From the NCBI GenBank assembly GCA_023055355.1, contig JALJCS010000038.1, positions 3,286,001 through 3,350,000 on the forward strand: DNA of 64,000 nt. Direction: 5' to 3'. Made by a program: the position numbers and the translations under genes. Origin of the DNA: Agelaius tricolor (taxonomy: Eukaryota; Chordata; Aves; Passeriformes; Icteridae). Shown piece after piece: positions 25,208-41,100 of this stretch (positions are counted from its first letter, which is position 1; every line of letters starts with the position of its first letter). The notes under the pieces are model-generated. The model saw only the letters and a program-made list of their open reading frames with translations. It was not told the DNA's origin and did no database searches.

Positions 25208-25413
25208 GGCGGAGCCGCCGGGCCGGGCCGGGCCGGGCCGCGGGGACAGACAGCCGCCGTTACCCGGCGACCAGAGGCGGAGGGCGGGCAGCGACCGCAA
25301 CCGCCCCGAGCTGCGCCCGCCCCGCCCCGCAGGAAGCGGAAAGCGCCGCTGACCTTCCCCCTCTCCTCCTCCTCCTGCTCCTGCTCGTCCGTTCCCTGCG
25401 GCGGGCTCGGAGC
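25208..25413. promoter_or_regulatory. Bidirectional CpG promoter PIERCE1/MRPS2
   Basis: The 206 bp between the divergent ATGs is CpG-rich and has no obvious TATA box. It contains a run of ggccg units next to PIERCE1, an RFX X-box-like element at 25259-25271, and GGAA-core (ETS/GABP-like) sites near 25331-25342. ETS-core sites are common in promoters of mitochondrial translation genes. Transcription start sites were not determined. Confidence 0.75.
25259..25271 (-). promoter_or_regulatory. X-box-like RFX site
   Basis: The plus strand reads GTTACC, then one C, then GGCGAC, which fits the classical X-box pattern RYYNYY-N(1-3)-RRNRAC exactly. It lies 52 bp upstream of the PIERCE1 start codon, within the window where RFX sites of ciliary genes usually sit. 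Whether it is bound is inference. Confidence 0.5.
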
Positions 25414-26655
25414 ATGGCGCTGCCGCGGCTCCTGCGGGCAGGTGAGCGGCGGGGCCCGGCCCGGTCCGGCCCGGAGCGCCCCGGCCATCCCCGTGTGACC
25501 CGCGTGTTTCTGTCCCGCAGCAGCCCCGCGGCTCTACAGCACCGTCCCGGCCCCGGTCCCGGCCCCGGCAGGCAGCCAGCCCCGCGGTGAGTGCTGCCGG
25601 GCACCCCTGGCACCCCAGCCCCGTGCGGCGATACGAACCGGGCACGGTGCATCCTCTCTGCAGTGCCGGCTCGTCCCCCCAAACACAGTGAGTATTTGTT
25701 TCCCCTCTCTCAGCTGACGATGACAAGCTGCTGACAGAGCCTCTCAGCCACCCCGACTTCTTCAGCGTGAAGGAGCTCTTCACCCTGAAAGATCTCTTTG
25801 ATGCTCGGGTGCACCTGGGCCACAAAAAGGGATGTCGGCACAGGTGAGTGATGCTTTTCGTGATGCAGTGCTTGTTGACATCAGGAATGCTTCCCCAGAC
25901 CACATCTGCTGGATTGGTCTGAGCCTGGAGCTGCCCACACAGGGCAGGGTACAGGGATCCCCCCAGTGTGGGCACTGGGAGGGTGTGACACTGGGACAGA
26001 CACAGGGCTCTCTGCAGAGCACACCTGTGCTGTCAGCCAGGAGCAGGAGCATGGCAGGAACGCTCCATGCCTGCACACCCCATCCCCATGTCCCTCCCGC
26101 CGCCCCCGCAGGTTCATGGAGCCCTACATCTTCGGCTGCCGCCTGGATCATGACATCATCGACCTGGATCAGACCATGCAGCACCTGCAGCTGGCCCTCA
26201 ACTTCACGGCCCACGTGGCCTACCGAGGGGGCATCATCCTCTTCGTCAGCCGCCGGCGCCAGTTCTGCCACCTGGTCGAGAGCACGGCGCGGGCGTGCGG
26301 GGAGTACGCGCACACCCGCTACTGGCAGGGCGGGCTCCTCACCAACGCCCACATCCAGTTTGGCCCCGGCGTGCGCCTGCCCGACCTCCTCATCTTCCTC
26401 AGCACCCTCAACAACGTCTTCGAGCCGCACGTGGCCATCCGCGATGCGGCCAAGATGAACATCCCCACGGTCGGGGTGGTGGACACGAACTGCAACCCGT
26501 GTTTGATCACCTACCCCATTCCCGGGAATGACGACAGCCCCGCGGCCGTGGAGCTCTACTGCAGGCTCTTCAGGATGACCATCATCCGTGCCAAGGACAA
26601 GAGGCGGCAGAGCGAGGCCATCGAGGAGCTGCAGAGGAAAGCCCAGGGCAAGTAG
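25414..26655 (+). CDS. MRPS2: Small ribosomal subunit protein uS2m (mitochondrial S2)
   Basis: Four coding exons join in frame: 25414-25441, 25521-25586, 25714-25843 and 26112-26655, giving 255 aa. MRPS2 is the uS2 protein of the small mitochondrial ribosomal subunit. The first ~30 residues are Ala/Pro/Arg-rich and look like a mitochondrial targeting peptide. The uS2 core then follows with family landmarks [58 protein letters not shown], and [13 protein letters not shown]. The protein ends in a charged helix ([16 protein letters not shown]) and lacks the longer C-terminal tail of the human protein. A poly(A) signal is at 26961-26966. It shares a CpG promoter with PIERCE1. Confidence 0.96.
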
Positions 26656-26985
26656 AGCCCCGGGGATGGGCTCAGTGCCTCTGCTCCGCTCCACGGGGCT
26701 GGCTCTGCGTCCAGCACCGCTGTTGGCACAGCTGGCTGGCAGGGAAGGGACCCCCAGCCCTGTGCACGGTGATCCCACAGCAGTCACAGCCGTGGAGGGT
26801 CTCCAGCGCCAAAAAATTGTCCAGAGCGATGCAAGGGAAAATGGAGCCAGGCTCCTGTCCTTGAGTTTGTCACTGTTGCAGGGAGGTGCAGCTGTTCTGC
26901 GGCTTTCCTGAGCTCATGATTTCACCTGAAACCACTTGTATCTTGTGTCTGTTCTTAGCAAATAAAGGGATTTATCCCTGTAATC
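26656..26985 (+). terminator. MRPS2: MRPS2 3' UTR and poly(A) signal
   Basis: About 330 bases of non-coding sequence follow the stop. AATAAA is at 26961-26966, and a T/GT-rich stretch begins about 25 bases later, so cleavage near 26980 is likely. Confidence 0.75.
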
Positions 26986-27380
26986 CTTTTTTGGAGTTTT
27001 CCCTAGTGGAATGGGATGGGGAGCCTGGTCAAGGCAGTGGGACGGAAAGGATGCACCCAAGCTGGGGATATTTCAGGGTGGCTTGTGCAGGGTGCAAGGA
27101 TCCCCAGTGGGGGTCGGAAGGTCCCCACTTTGTCCCAGGACACGCTGGGAGCCCAACCTTTGCCACCACGGGAGGTGGGGGACTCCAGGAGCAGCTGAGA
27201 AAAGCTGGATATCCATCTTTTAGTAGCCTCGTGTCTCCGTGGGAGGCCCTGGAGCACTCCCGGGCGTGGATCCGGCGTCCCGTGTCCCCTCCCGTGTCCC
27301 CGGCCACGGTCCTGGCCCTGCCCTCCCCCGGCTCTGGGTCCTCCCGCCCGGCAGGGGGCGCTCGCAGGGGGCACAGCGAG
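26986..27380. other. Spacer between MRPS2 and the snoRNA host promoter
   Basis: About 400 bp becoming steadily more GC- and CpG-rich toward the promoter at 27381-27440. Long open frames crossing it are not supported by homology or splice context. Confidence 0.5.
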
Positions 27381-27441
27381 TGCGCACGCGCGGCCGCTCC
27401 CGCACTATATAAGGGTGAAGTGAGGCGCCCACTTCCCTTTC
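27381..27441 (+). promoter_or_regulatory. NRF1 site, TATA box and 5'TOP-like initiator
   Basis: TGCGCACGCGCG at 27381-27392 matches the palindromic NRF1 consensus. TATATAAGG follows at 27406-27414. About 26 bases after the TATA start there is a pyrimidine tract, CTTCCCTTTC (27432-27441), suited to a 5'-terminal oligopyrimidine (TOP) start. TOP starts are characteristic of ribosomal-protein and snoRNA-host genes. The start site itself is inferred. Confidence 0.75.
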
Positions 27442-27824
27442 GGCGGGCGCGGGGCGGCGGGAGTGGAGCTGCTGCGGTGCCTCAGAGCGGCCGGGATCGG
27501 GATCGGCCTCTCCCGGCGCGGCCAGCGGGAAGCCCTGCGTCCCTCATGCGCAGGAAACCGGTGCTGGTGGAGGCGACTCCACAGCTGCGCCTTCCCCCGC
27601 CATGTTCTGGCGAGGCTTCCTCAGGGCCGGTGCTGCTTCCCGCCGGCCCCGGCGCTGAGCGGCTGCGGCGGGAGCAGCCGGGCGAGGTGAGGCTGGGGAA
27701 CGGCCCTTTCCCCTCAGCCCCGCGGCCCGGCCCGGCCCCGAGCGGCCCCGGGGCTCGGGGGGCTCCCGGGGCTGCCACGTGCGCTGAAGATCGCGCACAT
27801 CGTGGAGTACGCTGGAAGCAAAAT

Positions 27825-27960
27825 ATCTGTATTATTAATATATTAATGTGATATCAATAATATGTCCATATATTGTGAACCGGATATATTTTGAGGTATA
27901 TATATTTATAATATAAAGCATACACAGATGTGTATTTTTAATATACTCTACTGAAAAAAA
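27825..27960. repeat. AT-rich low-complexity tract in host-gene intron 1
   Basis: About 130 bases made largely of tata/atta words, including tatatatatttataatata, in abrupt contrast to the CpG-rich exon about 140 bases upstream. No gene or mobile element was recognised. It lies inside the first intron of the snoRNA host gene. Confidence 0.7.
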
Positions 27961-28336
27961 TGAAGAAAATTTAAGGCTTTCAGGTTTTCAATTATTTCAG
28001 TAGCTTGCATGAATCTTCAGTAGATATGTTTCTTTTAAGCATTGTAATTCTCTGGTTTCCAGTTAAATGGTGTGCTTCACCAAAAAAGGCTGTTAGGCAA
28101 TTATTAACAGCATTTCTCCTTTGTTTTTCTTTCTTCAGCCTGGCAGTGGACAAAAGAAATGAAGTGACCAGGATGGTGTGACTTCAGAAATGAAGGGTGA
28201 TCCTTCAGAAAAAGGCTACCCAAGAAGCTTCAGCGACTTTGCTAACTGTAAGTGGAGTGTTAAACGTGGTATCTGCACATGCAGCAAATACCTTTGTAGC
28301 ACTGCTTTTAAATAGTGATAAAATCTTTTAAATATA

Positions 28337-28446
28337 ACAGAATCATGGAATGGTTTGGATTGAAAGGAAGTCCTTCCACTCTCCCAGGCTGCTCAGAGCT
28401 GCATCCAGCCAGACCTTGAACACTTGCAGGGATGGGCACCCACCCA
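28337..28446 (-). mobile_element. CR1 LINE fragment (antisense)
   Basis: The plus strand reads aatcatggaatggtttgg, then ggctgctcagagctgcatcc, then gggatgggcacccac, which is the reverse complement of the CR1 3' end. The fragment lies in intron 2 of the snoRNA host and stops about 55 bases before the first snoRNA. Confidence 0.75.
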
Positions 28447-28499
28447 TAATTACATTTTTCCAGTGGTTTTGGGTTATTTGCTCCCCCCAGGCTGCCACT

Positions 28500-28625
28500 G
28501 GCGTTGCAGAGATGGCTGCTGTGGCATCTTTGTGTCAAAGAGTGGCAAGAGAGACCCAGGCTATGTTCTACGCTCGTGTGTTCTGCACCCCGTGAGCACT
28601 CAGAGTGATTGATAGCCTGACATCC
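28500..28625 (+). ncRNA. SNORA17: H/ACA box snoRNA, SNORA17 family (copy 1)
   Basis: The 3' hairpin is closed by a perfect 8-bp stem: CAGGCTAT (28557-28564) pairs with ATAGCCTG (28612-28619). It is followed at once by ACA (28620-28622), three bases before the inferred end. The 5' hairpin has an apical stem CTTTG/CAAAG (28528-28532 with 28536-28540) and a basal TTGC/GCAA pairing (28504-28507 with 28545-28548). The A/G-rich hinge (28549-28556) does not match the ANANNA H box cleanly. It aligns along its length with the second copy at 28955-29077. H/ACA snoRNAs guide pseudouridylation. The family name is inferred from the host gene and pairing. Confidence 0.8.
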
Positions 28626-28954
28626 TTTTATCAGCCTGAAAGGAGACAGGGAAAACCAGCTCAGAACTGATGGGGATGTGGCATCTGCATAAGGGGAGGT
28701 TCTGTTCTGTGCAGCACAGGCTGCACGTGGGTTTGTGATCCTGTGGGTGCCACTTGTGTTACAGAAGAATGAGTGGAAGTGATTTTAAATCCCTGCTGCC
28801 AGTGAACCAGCAGGTGTGTAACCCGGCTTTGGGCTGTGTCTAAAGGCTGTCCATGTGTTTCCCTCTTTTCCAGAGCAGCCCTGAGCCGAGGCAGCCCCGA
28901 GGAGCCCAGCCCAGGTGAGCTGCAGAGCTGGGAGGTGCCGGCCCTGCCCCAGCT

Positions 28955-29077
28955 CGTGTTGCAGGCGTGGCTGCAGTGCCACGTCTGTGTCATTCGGTGG
29001 CAGACAGCGACAGGCGAGGTCTTCCCTGGTGCTCTGAGCCCTGTGAGCTCTCAGGATTGCTCAACAACCTGACATTT
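28955..29077 (+). ncRNA. SNORA17: H/ACA box snoRNA, SNORA17 family (copy 2)
   Basis: Paralogue of the snoRNA at 28500-28625. Shared blocks include ttgcag, tggctgc, tgtgtca, gtggca, gtgagc, ctcag and the terminal cctgacat. The 5' hairpin has a perfect TGCCAC/GTGGCA stem (28977-28982 with 28997-29002). The 3' hairpin is closed by CAGG (29011-29014) and CCTG (29068-29071), and ACA is at 29072-29074. It lies in intron 3 of the host, right after a 41-base exon. The hinge is again only a loose H-box match. Confidence 0.8.
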
Positions 29078-30465
29078 CCTGTTCCTGTCCTGCTCTCTCT
29101 TGCCTTTAATGGGGAATGGTGGAGGATGGACACTGTCCTTCAGTCCTTCTCTTCATCAGGGACACCCTTTGCTGTGCCAGCTTGCTCCAAACCCTGTGCA
29201 CAGGTGTCCCTGTATCCAAATGGTGCTTGAGGGACACCAAGAGCAGCTCTGGGCAGGCAGAGCCTGTGACCCTGAGCTCTGCAGTGAGTGACTCTGGCAC
29301 TGCTAAATGGGAAACCTCATTAAATGGCCATTACAGGGCCAGAGGGGCCTCAGTGGGGCAAAGTGAGACCTTTAATAGGCAAAAGTCACTGGCTTTGGAA
29401 AAGAATGTTAATGAGGTTGTGGGGATGTGGTTATGCTTGAGGATGTGGCTCTTTTATTTAAATTCCTTTACTTCTTTAACCCTGCAGTCTGTGTTTGGGG
29501 TTTTTCATCAGGCTTTCCTCACTCCAGGGGTGCTGTGTGGGCACTGAGTGCTAATGAGTGTCTCTTTAGAGCTCCCTGTGTGAGGCACAGCAGAACCATG
29601 AACATTTTTCTGATGGCATTTTCTGGAACTGCCCTTCCCCAGGCAGCATTCCTGGGCCATGGATATTGCTTTACTGAAGGAAAAAGTGGCTCTCAGCTGT
29701 GGAAAACGTGAATGTTTCACATATAAGTGGTTTAGAGAAATTAAAAATCTCTCTGCACATAGCACAGCCCTTCATCATCAAGGACTGGTTTATGTCATGG
29801 CTTTTAAGGCTGAAATAAGCTCAGATTTTTTTTTCCCTGCACTATTAATAGCTTGGCTCTGCACCAAGGTTGGCAAACTCACCTTGGATTTTTAGGGAGT
29901 GATGGAATAACCCAGAGCAGGCTCCAGCTATCCTGCTCTTAAATCATCCCTTTCCTAAACTCCCCCAGCCAGATATTTTTCCAAAACCCTTCTGATGTCT
30001 TGCCAAAGAACTTCTCCTAAATTTGTGCCATGTCCTTCTGAACTGAAGGCATTCCCTGGCTCAAAGTTTCCTTGTGAACCCTGATAACAGAGCCTTAAAA
30101 TATCTTTTCATTTTATATTTCATCTTTATTTCCTTCTGGGATGTGAAAACTCTTGGGACAATCCCAAGACAGTGAGGGCACCAGAGTCTGGATGGCAAGG
30201 GTTAATTAGCTCATTAGTATTGACTTTATTGCTCCCTTTTCTTGCCTGTTTTTCAACTTTTCTGACATCCTGGGCCTTATTTTTTTATTTGCAGATTATG
30301 CCTTGAGCTGCAGAATGTCTGACAAACTGAGAACTCGTTGGCAGCATCCACGTCTGATGGCTTGGAGATTCCTAAAACTTGATCATCTGTGTTTTCTCTA
30401 CATGGTTAAGAAGGATTTAAATAAAATAAAAAAACCTAAATAAAGATGCCACCTACAAGACTGAA

Positions 30466-32289
30466 TGGATTATGCTGTGTGTTTGTAGCACCCCAAGTAA
30501 TGCTATTTTTTTATCCATTTTAGGATGTAAGACTTCGTGGAAATGAGAATTTAGGATTGTTTTAAAGCAATTTAGGTTTTATCTCTATCCTCTTGGGCAC
30601 AAAGGGGATCCAGTGAGATCAGATTATCAGTCTTGGAGTATCCTGGCTTTTTTTCCATCTCCTGTGGGGAATCTGGAGGAATTTGGGTATAAAACAGCTT
30701 TGCCTTGACTCATTTCTCTCCTGTATCCGGGAGTGGTTTGTAAACTGCACTCACTTTGTGCTTTTTATTAGTGATGAGCAGAATTCCTGGGTGTGTCCAG
30801 GGCCACGGGGGTGTGCATAAATGGAACAATTGCTGCCACAAGTGTCTTCATTTCAATTAAACTGACAGGGCCTGGTCCCTCAGCTAAAGGGGCCACCTCT
30901 TCACAAATATTTAGAGAGGTTCTGATGTTGGGGAAATTGTTTTCCTCCACTTCTCCAGGTGCTTTAGCACTGCTTTGAGGGAAGGGAACAGCAGGGATTT
31001 AGTGGGAGTAAACAATGGAGGGAAGGGTGGAAAATGGTTTTTCTGCCTCCCTGAGCAGGGGATTTTGGCAAGGGCTTGGATTCCTCTGCTAATGGCAGGA
31101 GGAGCTGGATTTGTCAGGGGAGCTGTTGCCATGGGGATGCAGGACAAGGGATGAGGAGCCTGGAGCCTCATTGCTGAATTCCAGGGAATTCCAGCCCTGC
31201 CTTCCCTCCCCGGCACCTGCAGACAGGACCTTGGTGCTGCCCATACCTTCAAACACCGAATCCTTGGGAGTGCTCACCCTCTGCATGGATAAATCACATC
31301 CCACAGGCCACTCACTCCTCAGCAGGGACTGAGCTCTGGTGGCTCTGTTGGACACAGCACTCCTGACACCAAAATCTGCCCAGTGAGAGGTGATGAGGAG
31401 CCTAAAGAACCAACAGAAGAAAAATCCTGATATTTGTCCCCAAAGGGCTCCTAAATTTGCAGCCCTGGTGCTGCAGTGTCAGGTGTATTTTTATTCTGTG
31501 ATTGCACATCAGCTGCACACTCGCTTCCCTAAGGAACTGTTGGCAGGAGAAGCAGCACATGCTCCAGCAGCAGGAATATGGCTGTGCTGGGAACAGAGCA
31601 ACCTTGGGGGAGTTTATCCAGCTCTTCCTCCCTGCCCAGAGCTCTAAGATTGCTATATTGAGCATTTCAAGGAAACAGCCATAGCTGGAGCCCTGGCAGC
31701 ACAGACACAGCCAAAAAAAAAAATGTCTGGAGACCTGCTAAAAGCTTTGCCTGGAAATTCATTTTAATAATGAGAGAAGCACTGGATTATTCTGGTATTA
31801 ACCTTCAACCTCTGCAGGGCAAGCCCAGCTTAGTTTTTGGAGAATTAAACTGAGGGGTTGGCTTATCCCTGCTCTGAGCGTGGTGGGCAGTGACAGCCGA
31901 GCACACGGAGGGGTCACAACGGTTCGTGTTTAGCCCTTTGCCTTTAAGCCATCCTTGGCCTCGGCCGCTTCCAGAGCGGACACGTGAGGGAATGGCTTGT
32001 GCTGCCAATTCCAGACTGGGGGCAGGAGCAGCTGGGGGGAGCCTCTCACAAGCCACGGCATCACTGTCAGGGTCAGGCACTTAAAAACGGAACCAAAGAA
32101 CTGCCACGATTCTCCACGGTGCAACAGACAGCTGATCTGCTTCCTGTGTGACAGCTGGAGCTGATGGCAGATGACTCAGACACTTAAGGAGAGACTTTTG
32201 AAAGGGGAAATCTACCTTTTCCTCCTTTTTAGATCACAAACAAGCTGGTACTTAACAGGCTGCTGTTTGGCTATTGATGGACGGGTGTG
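30466..32289. other. Intergenic, snoRNA host to DIPK1B
   Basis: About 1.8 kb between the tail-ends of the plus-strand host gene and minus-strand DIPK1B. Only short, unrecognised open frames were seen. No RNA gene or clear repeat was recognised. Confidence 0.45.
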
Positions 32290-32705
32290 ATTCACGTAAA
32301 AGCTGTTTATTTACATCAGAGCCGTTCCTCAAAAGGAGATGTGACAAGTACAGCATGAATGATTCATTCCCATCGCTTTGCTCTGCTTTCCTGCTCATCA
32401 AGGAACAGTTTGATGCATCCAGCTGGGCTCTGCTTCCTCATCCCTTTCTGTGTCTCCTTCCTCCCCCAAACCTGCTCAGCCCAGCTCCGTGTCCCAGCTC
32501 CGCTCCTGCCAACCCATCCCTGATGCTGCTGGGTGGTGCAAGTCATGATGTTGGTTTTCCATGAAGGAGAAGGGGCTGCAGCTCTGCTGAACTCCCTGTG
32601 CAGGGTGTGTTTTTCCTGGGGGGGAGAGAATGGAGAAACAGGCCTTCAGCCCTTGGACCTCGCTCCAAGCTCACGGATGGAAATTTCAGGGCCGTGCTTC
32701 CCCCG
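32290..32705 (-). terminator. DIPK1B: DIPK1B 3' UTR with poly(A) signal
   Basis: On the minus strand the region after the TAA at 32708-32706 is non-coding and reaches an AATAAA at 32311-32306, giving a UTR of about 400 bases. Cleavage near 32290 is inferred from the signal. Confidence 0.6.
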
Positions 32706-38145
<5,440 letters not shown>

Positions 38146-41100
38146 GCTGCGGGCGCCCCGCGGCCGCGGGCCTCAGGCTCCGGGGGGCATGGCCGGGGCG
38201 GCCGCGGCCCCCGCTCCGCCGCCGGGGCCGGGGGGGGCCGGGGTCCCGCCAAGGGGGGCCCAGCCGCGCCGCTCGCTCCGCCGCAGCGCCCGGCCCGGCC
38301 CGCGGGGCTCGGCGGCTCCGCCCGGCGCGGGGCGGTGCGGGAGGCGGGGGCGGCGCTCGCAGCTCCGCCGCAGCCCGGGGAGCCGGGGGCCGCTGCCCGC
38401 CACGGCCCCGCTCGGCCCCGCAGGGGCAAGCCCAGTCCAGCGCTCCGCATCTGGGCATCCCACCCGGGGGGGGTCATGCCCCATCCACCCGCGCGTCCCA
38501 CTTGAGGATCGCATCGCCATGCCCATCTCAAATTCCGGGGTTCCACCCACTCGGGGATCCCATCCCCAGGCTCACCTCGCCACACAGGGGCTCTCCCAGC
38601 CCTGGCTGATGATCCTGACAGAGCAGGGAGTGGTCTGTGGAGATGCTGATCCCACCTGGCCGCCAGCACTCACAGCAACTCCAGGTTTATTCAAAGCCAT
38701 TTTGGGTGGCAGAGGGCCAGACTCCCTCCTTGTTACCCATAGCAGGTAACCTGCGAGCACAGCTCGGGGCTGCATCCCTCCAGCCTGAGCCCTGCCATCA
38801 CTGCCACTCCTTCTCCTCCTTGCTGTGTCTTTTCCCATCCTGAATCCCAGCAGCAGCACTGGCTGGTCCTCCCTGTTTGCTGTGTCTGGGCAGGGAAACC
38901 TCAGGGCAAGACTTAGTGTCCAACAGGCCAGGGACAGCCCCATCCAGGGGGATCCTGTGTGCACAGGCAAGTTAGAGCAAAGGGGAAATGGAGCAAATAA
39001 TATGATGGGAAATTATCTGGGAGACTCAGTCACGAGGGCATTGTTAAGATAATTCCTTGCCTGCTATCAGCAAATCTTCAGATTATCTGTTTGCCCCCTT
39101 TTCATGGCTCAGGTTGCTCCTTCCTTTTGAATTTGGCTCAAAATGACCTTTGAAAACAAGCTGGTCACTGCTAGCCCAGATCCCTGCTCAGTGTGAGTGC
39201 CAAGCACCGAGTAATCAGGGCCTAATGAGCAAAAGCCTTTGCTGGACTAATCCAAATAATGGTGATGAATAAGGAGCATCACACAAAACTGCCTGAAACC
39301 TCCCAAATCCTGCAGCGTGTTTGCTGCCTGCTTTTAAACCCGAGGAGGTTCCTGCTGCTCCAGTGCTGAGCCCTGACCTCTGTGTGGGCTGGGCTGACAT
39401 TGCCCACAGCAGTGACAGGGACGGGGACAGTGAACGTCACCTCGGCCACCCACAGCCCCTGTCAAGGAAGGTTTTACCATCCCACTAAAGCCAGGATGGT
39501 TCTGCAGCAGGTTCTTATTTTTAGTGTTAATTAAGACAGGAAAGAAGAAGAGCCTCTGAGATTTATTTTTGATGGTGGGGTTGGTAATTTGGGAAACAGC
39601 AGGGACAGGAAGGTGCATTGGTGGATGGATTCCATGCTCCCTGCTCACCCTGCTCCTGCAGCTCCTTCTGACTTGAACCCTGATTTTGGAGGCCAAGAGT
39701 AGGGGACAAATCCTTGATGGGGATGGGAAATGACATGCCTAGGCCGGGGCTGAGGATGCCTTGAAATCCACAGAATTCTGCTGTGGGGCTCTGCAGAATT
39801 CAGGGGTGGATTGTCCAGCGAATCTAATTAGGAATGAGCAGACCATCCCAAACTGTAATATGCCAAGTAATTAAGTGATTAGTATTGATTGTTAGAATGC
39901 TTAATGAGCAGTTATCACTGAATGATTAATTAATCCAATCAAAAGAGTAATAAAAATTCTGCAGGTACGATGATACCTTATATTCAACACAGAAGGTAAG
40001 TGAGATCTCTCCCCATGGTGCCCATCTCCGGTTTCTATCCCAGGCACCTGGCACCAGGGATGCACTGCCTGGGCTGCTGCCCCTGTGCAAGGAGTCTCTC
40101 CCCTCTCCAAAATTCCCCTGGCACTGCCAGGATGGGCTCCAGCATCAGGCGGGCACCCAGAGCTGTGTAGCTCCAAGGTGGGGAAAATGCTCCCGCAGGC
40201 GCTGTCAGCATCCAGAAGATGCCGGGATCAGCCAATGCTCAGCTCCTCCCTGGGAATTCTTTCGCTCGCTGCCTTGATTAAGTCGCTTCAGTTTCTCCTG
40301 GTCAAAGCCCTGCTAATCCCAGCTAAGCCCGCAGCGTGCCGCACGCTGGCCTCTGATCACTTCCCTGCCAGGCGGTGGCTCTGCGGGCACGTCCCCAAGA
40401 GCACCGTGCCCTCGGGACATGGCAGCTCGCGGGCAGGCACAGCCCTGCAGCGGTCATTTGCTGGCCCGTAATGTTTGCCTGACTAAATGATAATGAGTAA
40501 ATGATCTCCAGCCAGAGCTAACAGCAGTGCAGGGCAGCCCTGACTCGTGAGCAGGGTCCCCCAAGGGTGGCTACCCATCCCCTCCAGAGCACCCTGAGCT
40601 GCCCAGCTTCCAGTGGGTGGGATGTCAGAGTTGGGTGACAGCTGGGGACAGCCCAATGCCATCACCGGCAGTGCTGCTGCCAGCAGGGGGATGCAGGACC
40701 CCAAACCAAAATAGGGGCAGATGCTCTCCATGTTCTCCTCTGCCATCAGGATCATCCCCGTGGCCACAAACCAGGGGGATTTCTGCTCCGGGCGGGCTGT
40801 GATGGCACCTGGCATTCCCAGGCAGTGCCACAGCTCCGGAGATGATGGATCCAGGCTTTAATGCTCTTTTCTGTGCATCTCTGAAGGATTTGAGCTGATC
40901 GCCCGCGCTTCCTGCGTGGCATCCACAGCTGGCTCCGCACAGCCCGTCAGCTGCCTCTGCTGCGGCCGGGCCTGCCGGGCTCAGCGCAGCGGTTATAATT
41001 AGAAATGCTAATCAGCTCTTGTGTTTCTGGCTTGACAGCCCTGCCACCCCCAGCACAATCTTCCCTCCAATCTGTCCTGTGCTCGCCCCCTCTGCTTCCT

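Larger units (their letters stand above)
27432..30465 (+). ncRNA. SNHG7: snoRNA host gene, SNHG7-like lncRNA
   Basis: I infer a four-exon non-coding transcript: exon 1 about 27432-27686 (donor gag|gtgagg), exon 2 28139-28247 (donor act|gtaagt), exon 3 28874-28914 (donor cag|gtgagc), and exon 4 30295-~30463, with AATAAA at 30425-30430 and 30439-30444. All acceptors have good pyrimidine tracts. No exon chain gives a convincing protein. Introns 2 and 3 each hold an H/ACA snoRNA, and the promoter is TATA/TOP-like. Human SNHG7 has four exons, hosts SNORA17A/B and lies next to DIPK1B, as here. The exonic RNA is expected to be translated poorly and degraded, with the snoRNAs as the main product. The name rests on position, architecture and the snoRNA pair, since lncRNA exons are poorly conserved. 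Confidence 0.75.

Noticed and set aside
24596..25498. 300-residue plus-strand frame antisense to PIERCE1
   Set aside because: It covers the PIERCE1 exons and the CpG promoter on the wrong strand. The spliced minus-strand model matches a known family.
25664..25687. A 24-base in-frame microexon in MRPS2 with good-looking acceptor and donor
   Set aside because: The intron to the next exon would be only 26 bases, too short to splice. Using its acceptor for a longer exon shifts the frame to an early stop.
25780..26787. 335-residue minus-strand frame
   Set aside because: Antisense shadow of MRPS2 exon 4.
26886..27851. 321-residue frame over the snoRNA-host promoter
   Set aside because: It spans the MRPS2 poly(A) region, the TATA box and exon 1 of the host. 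No biological transcript would contain it whole.
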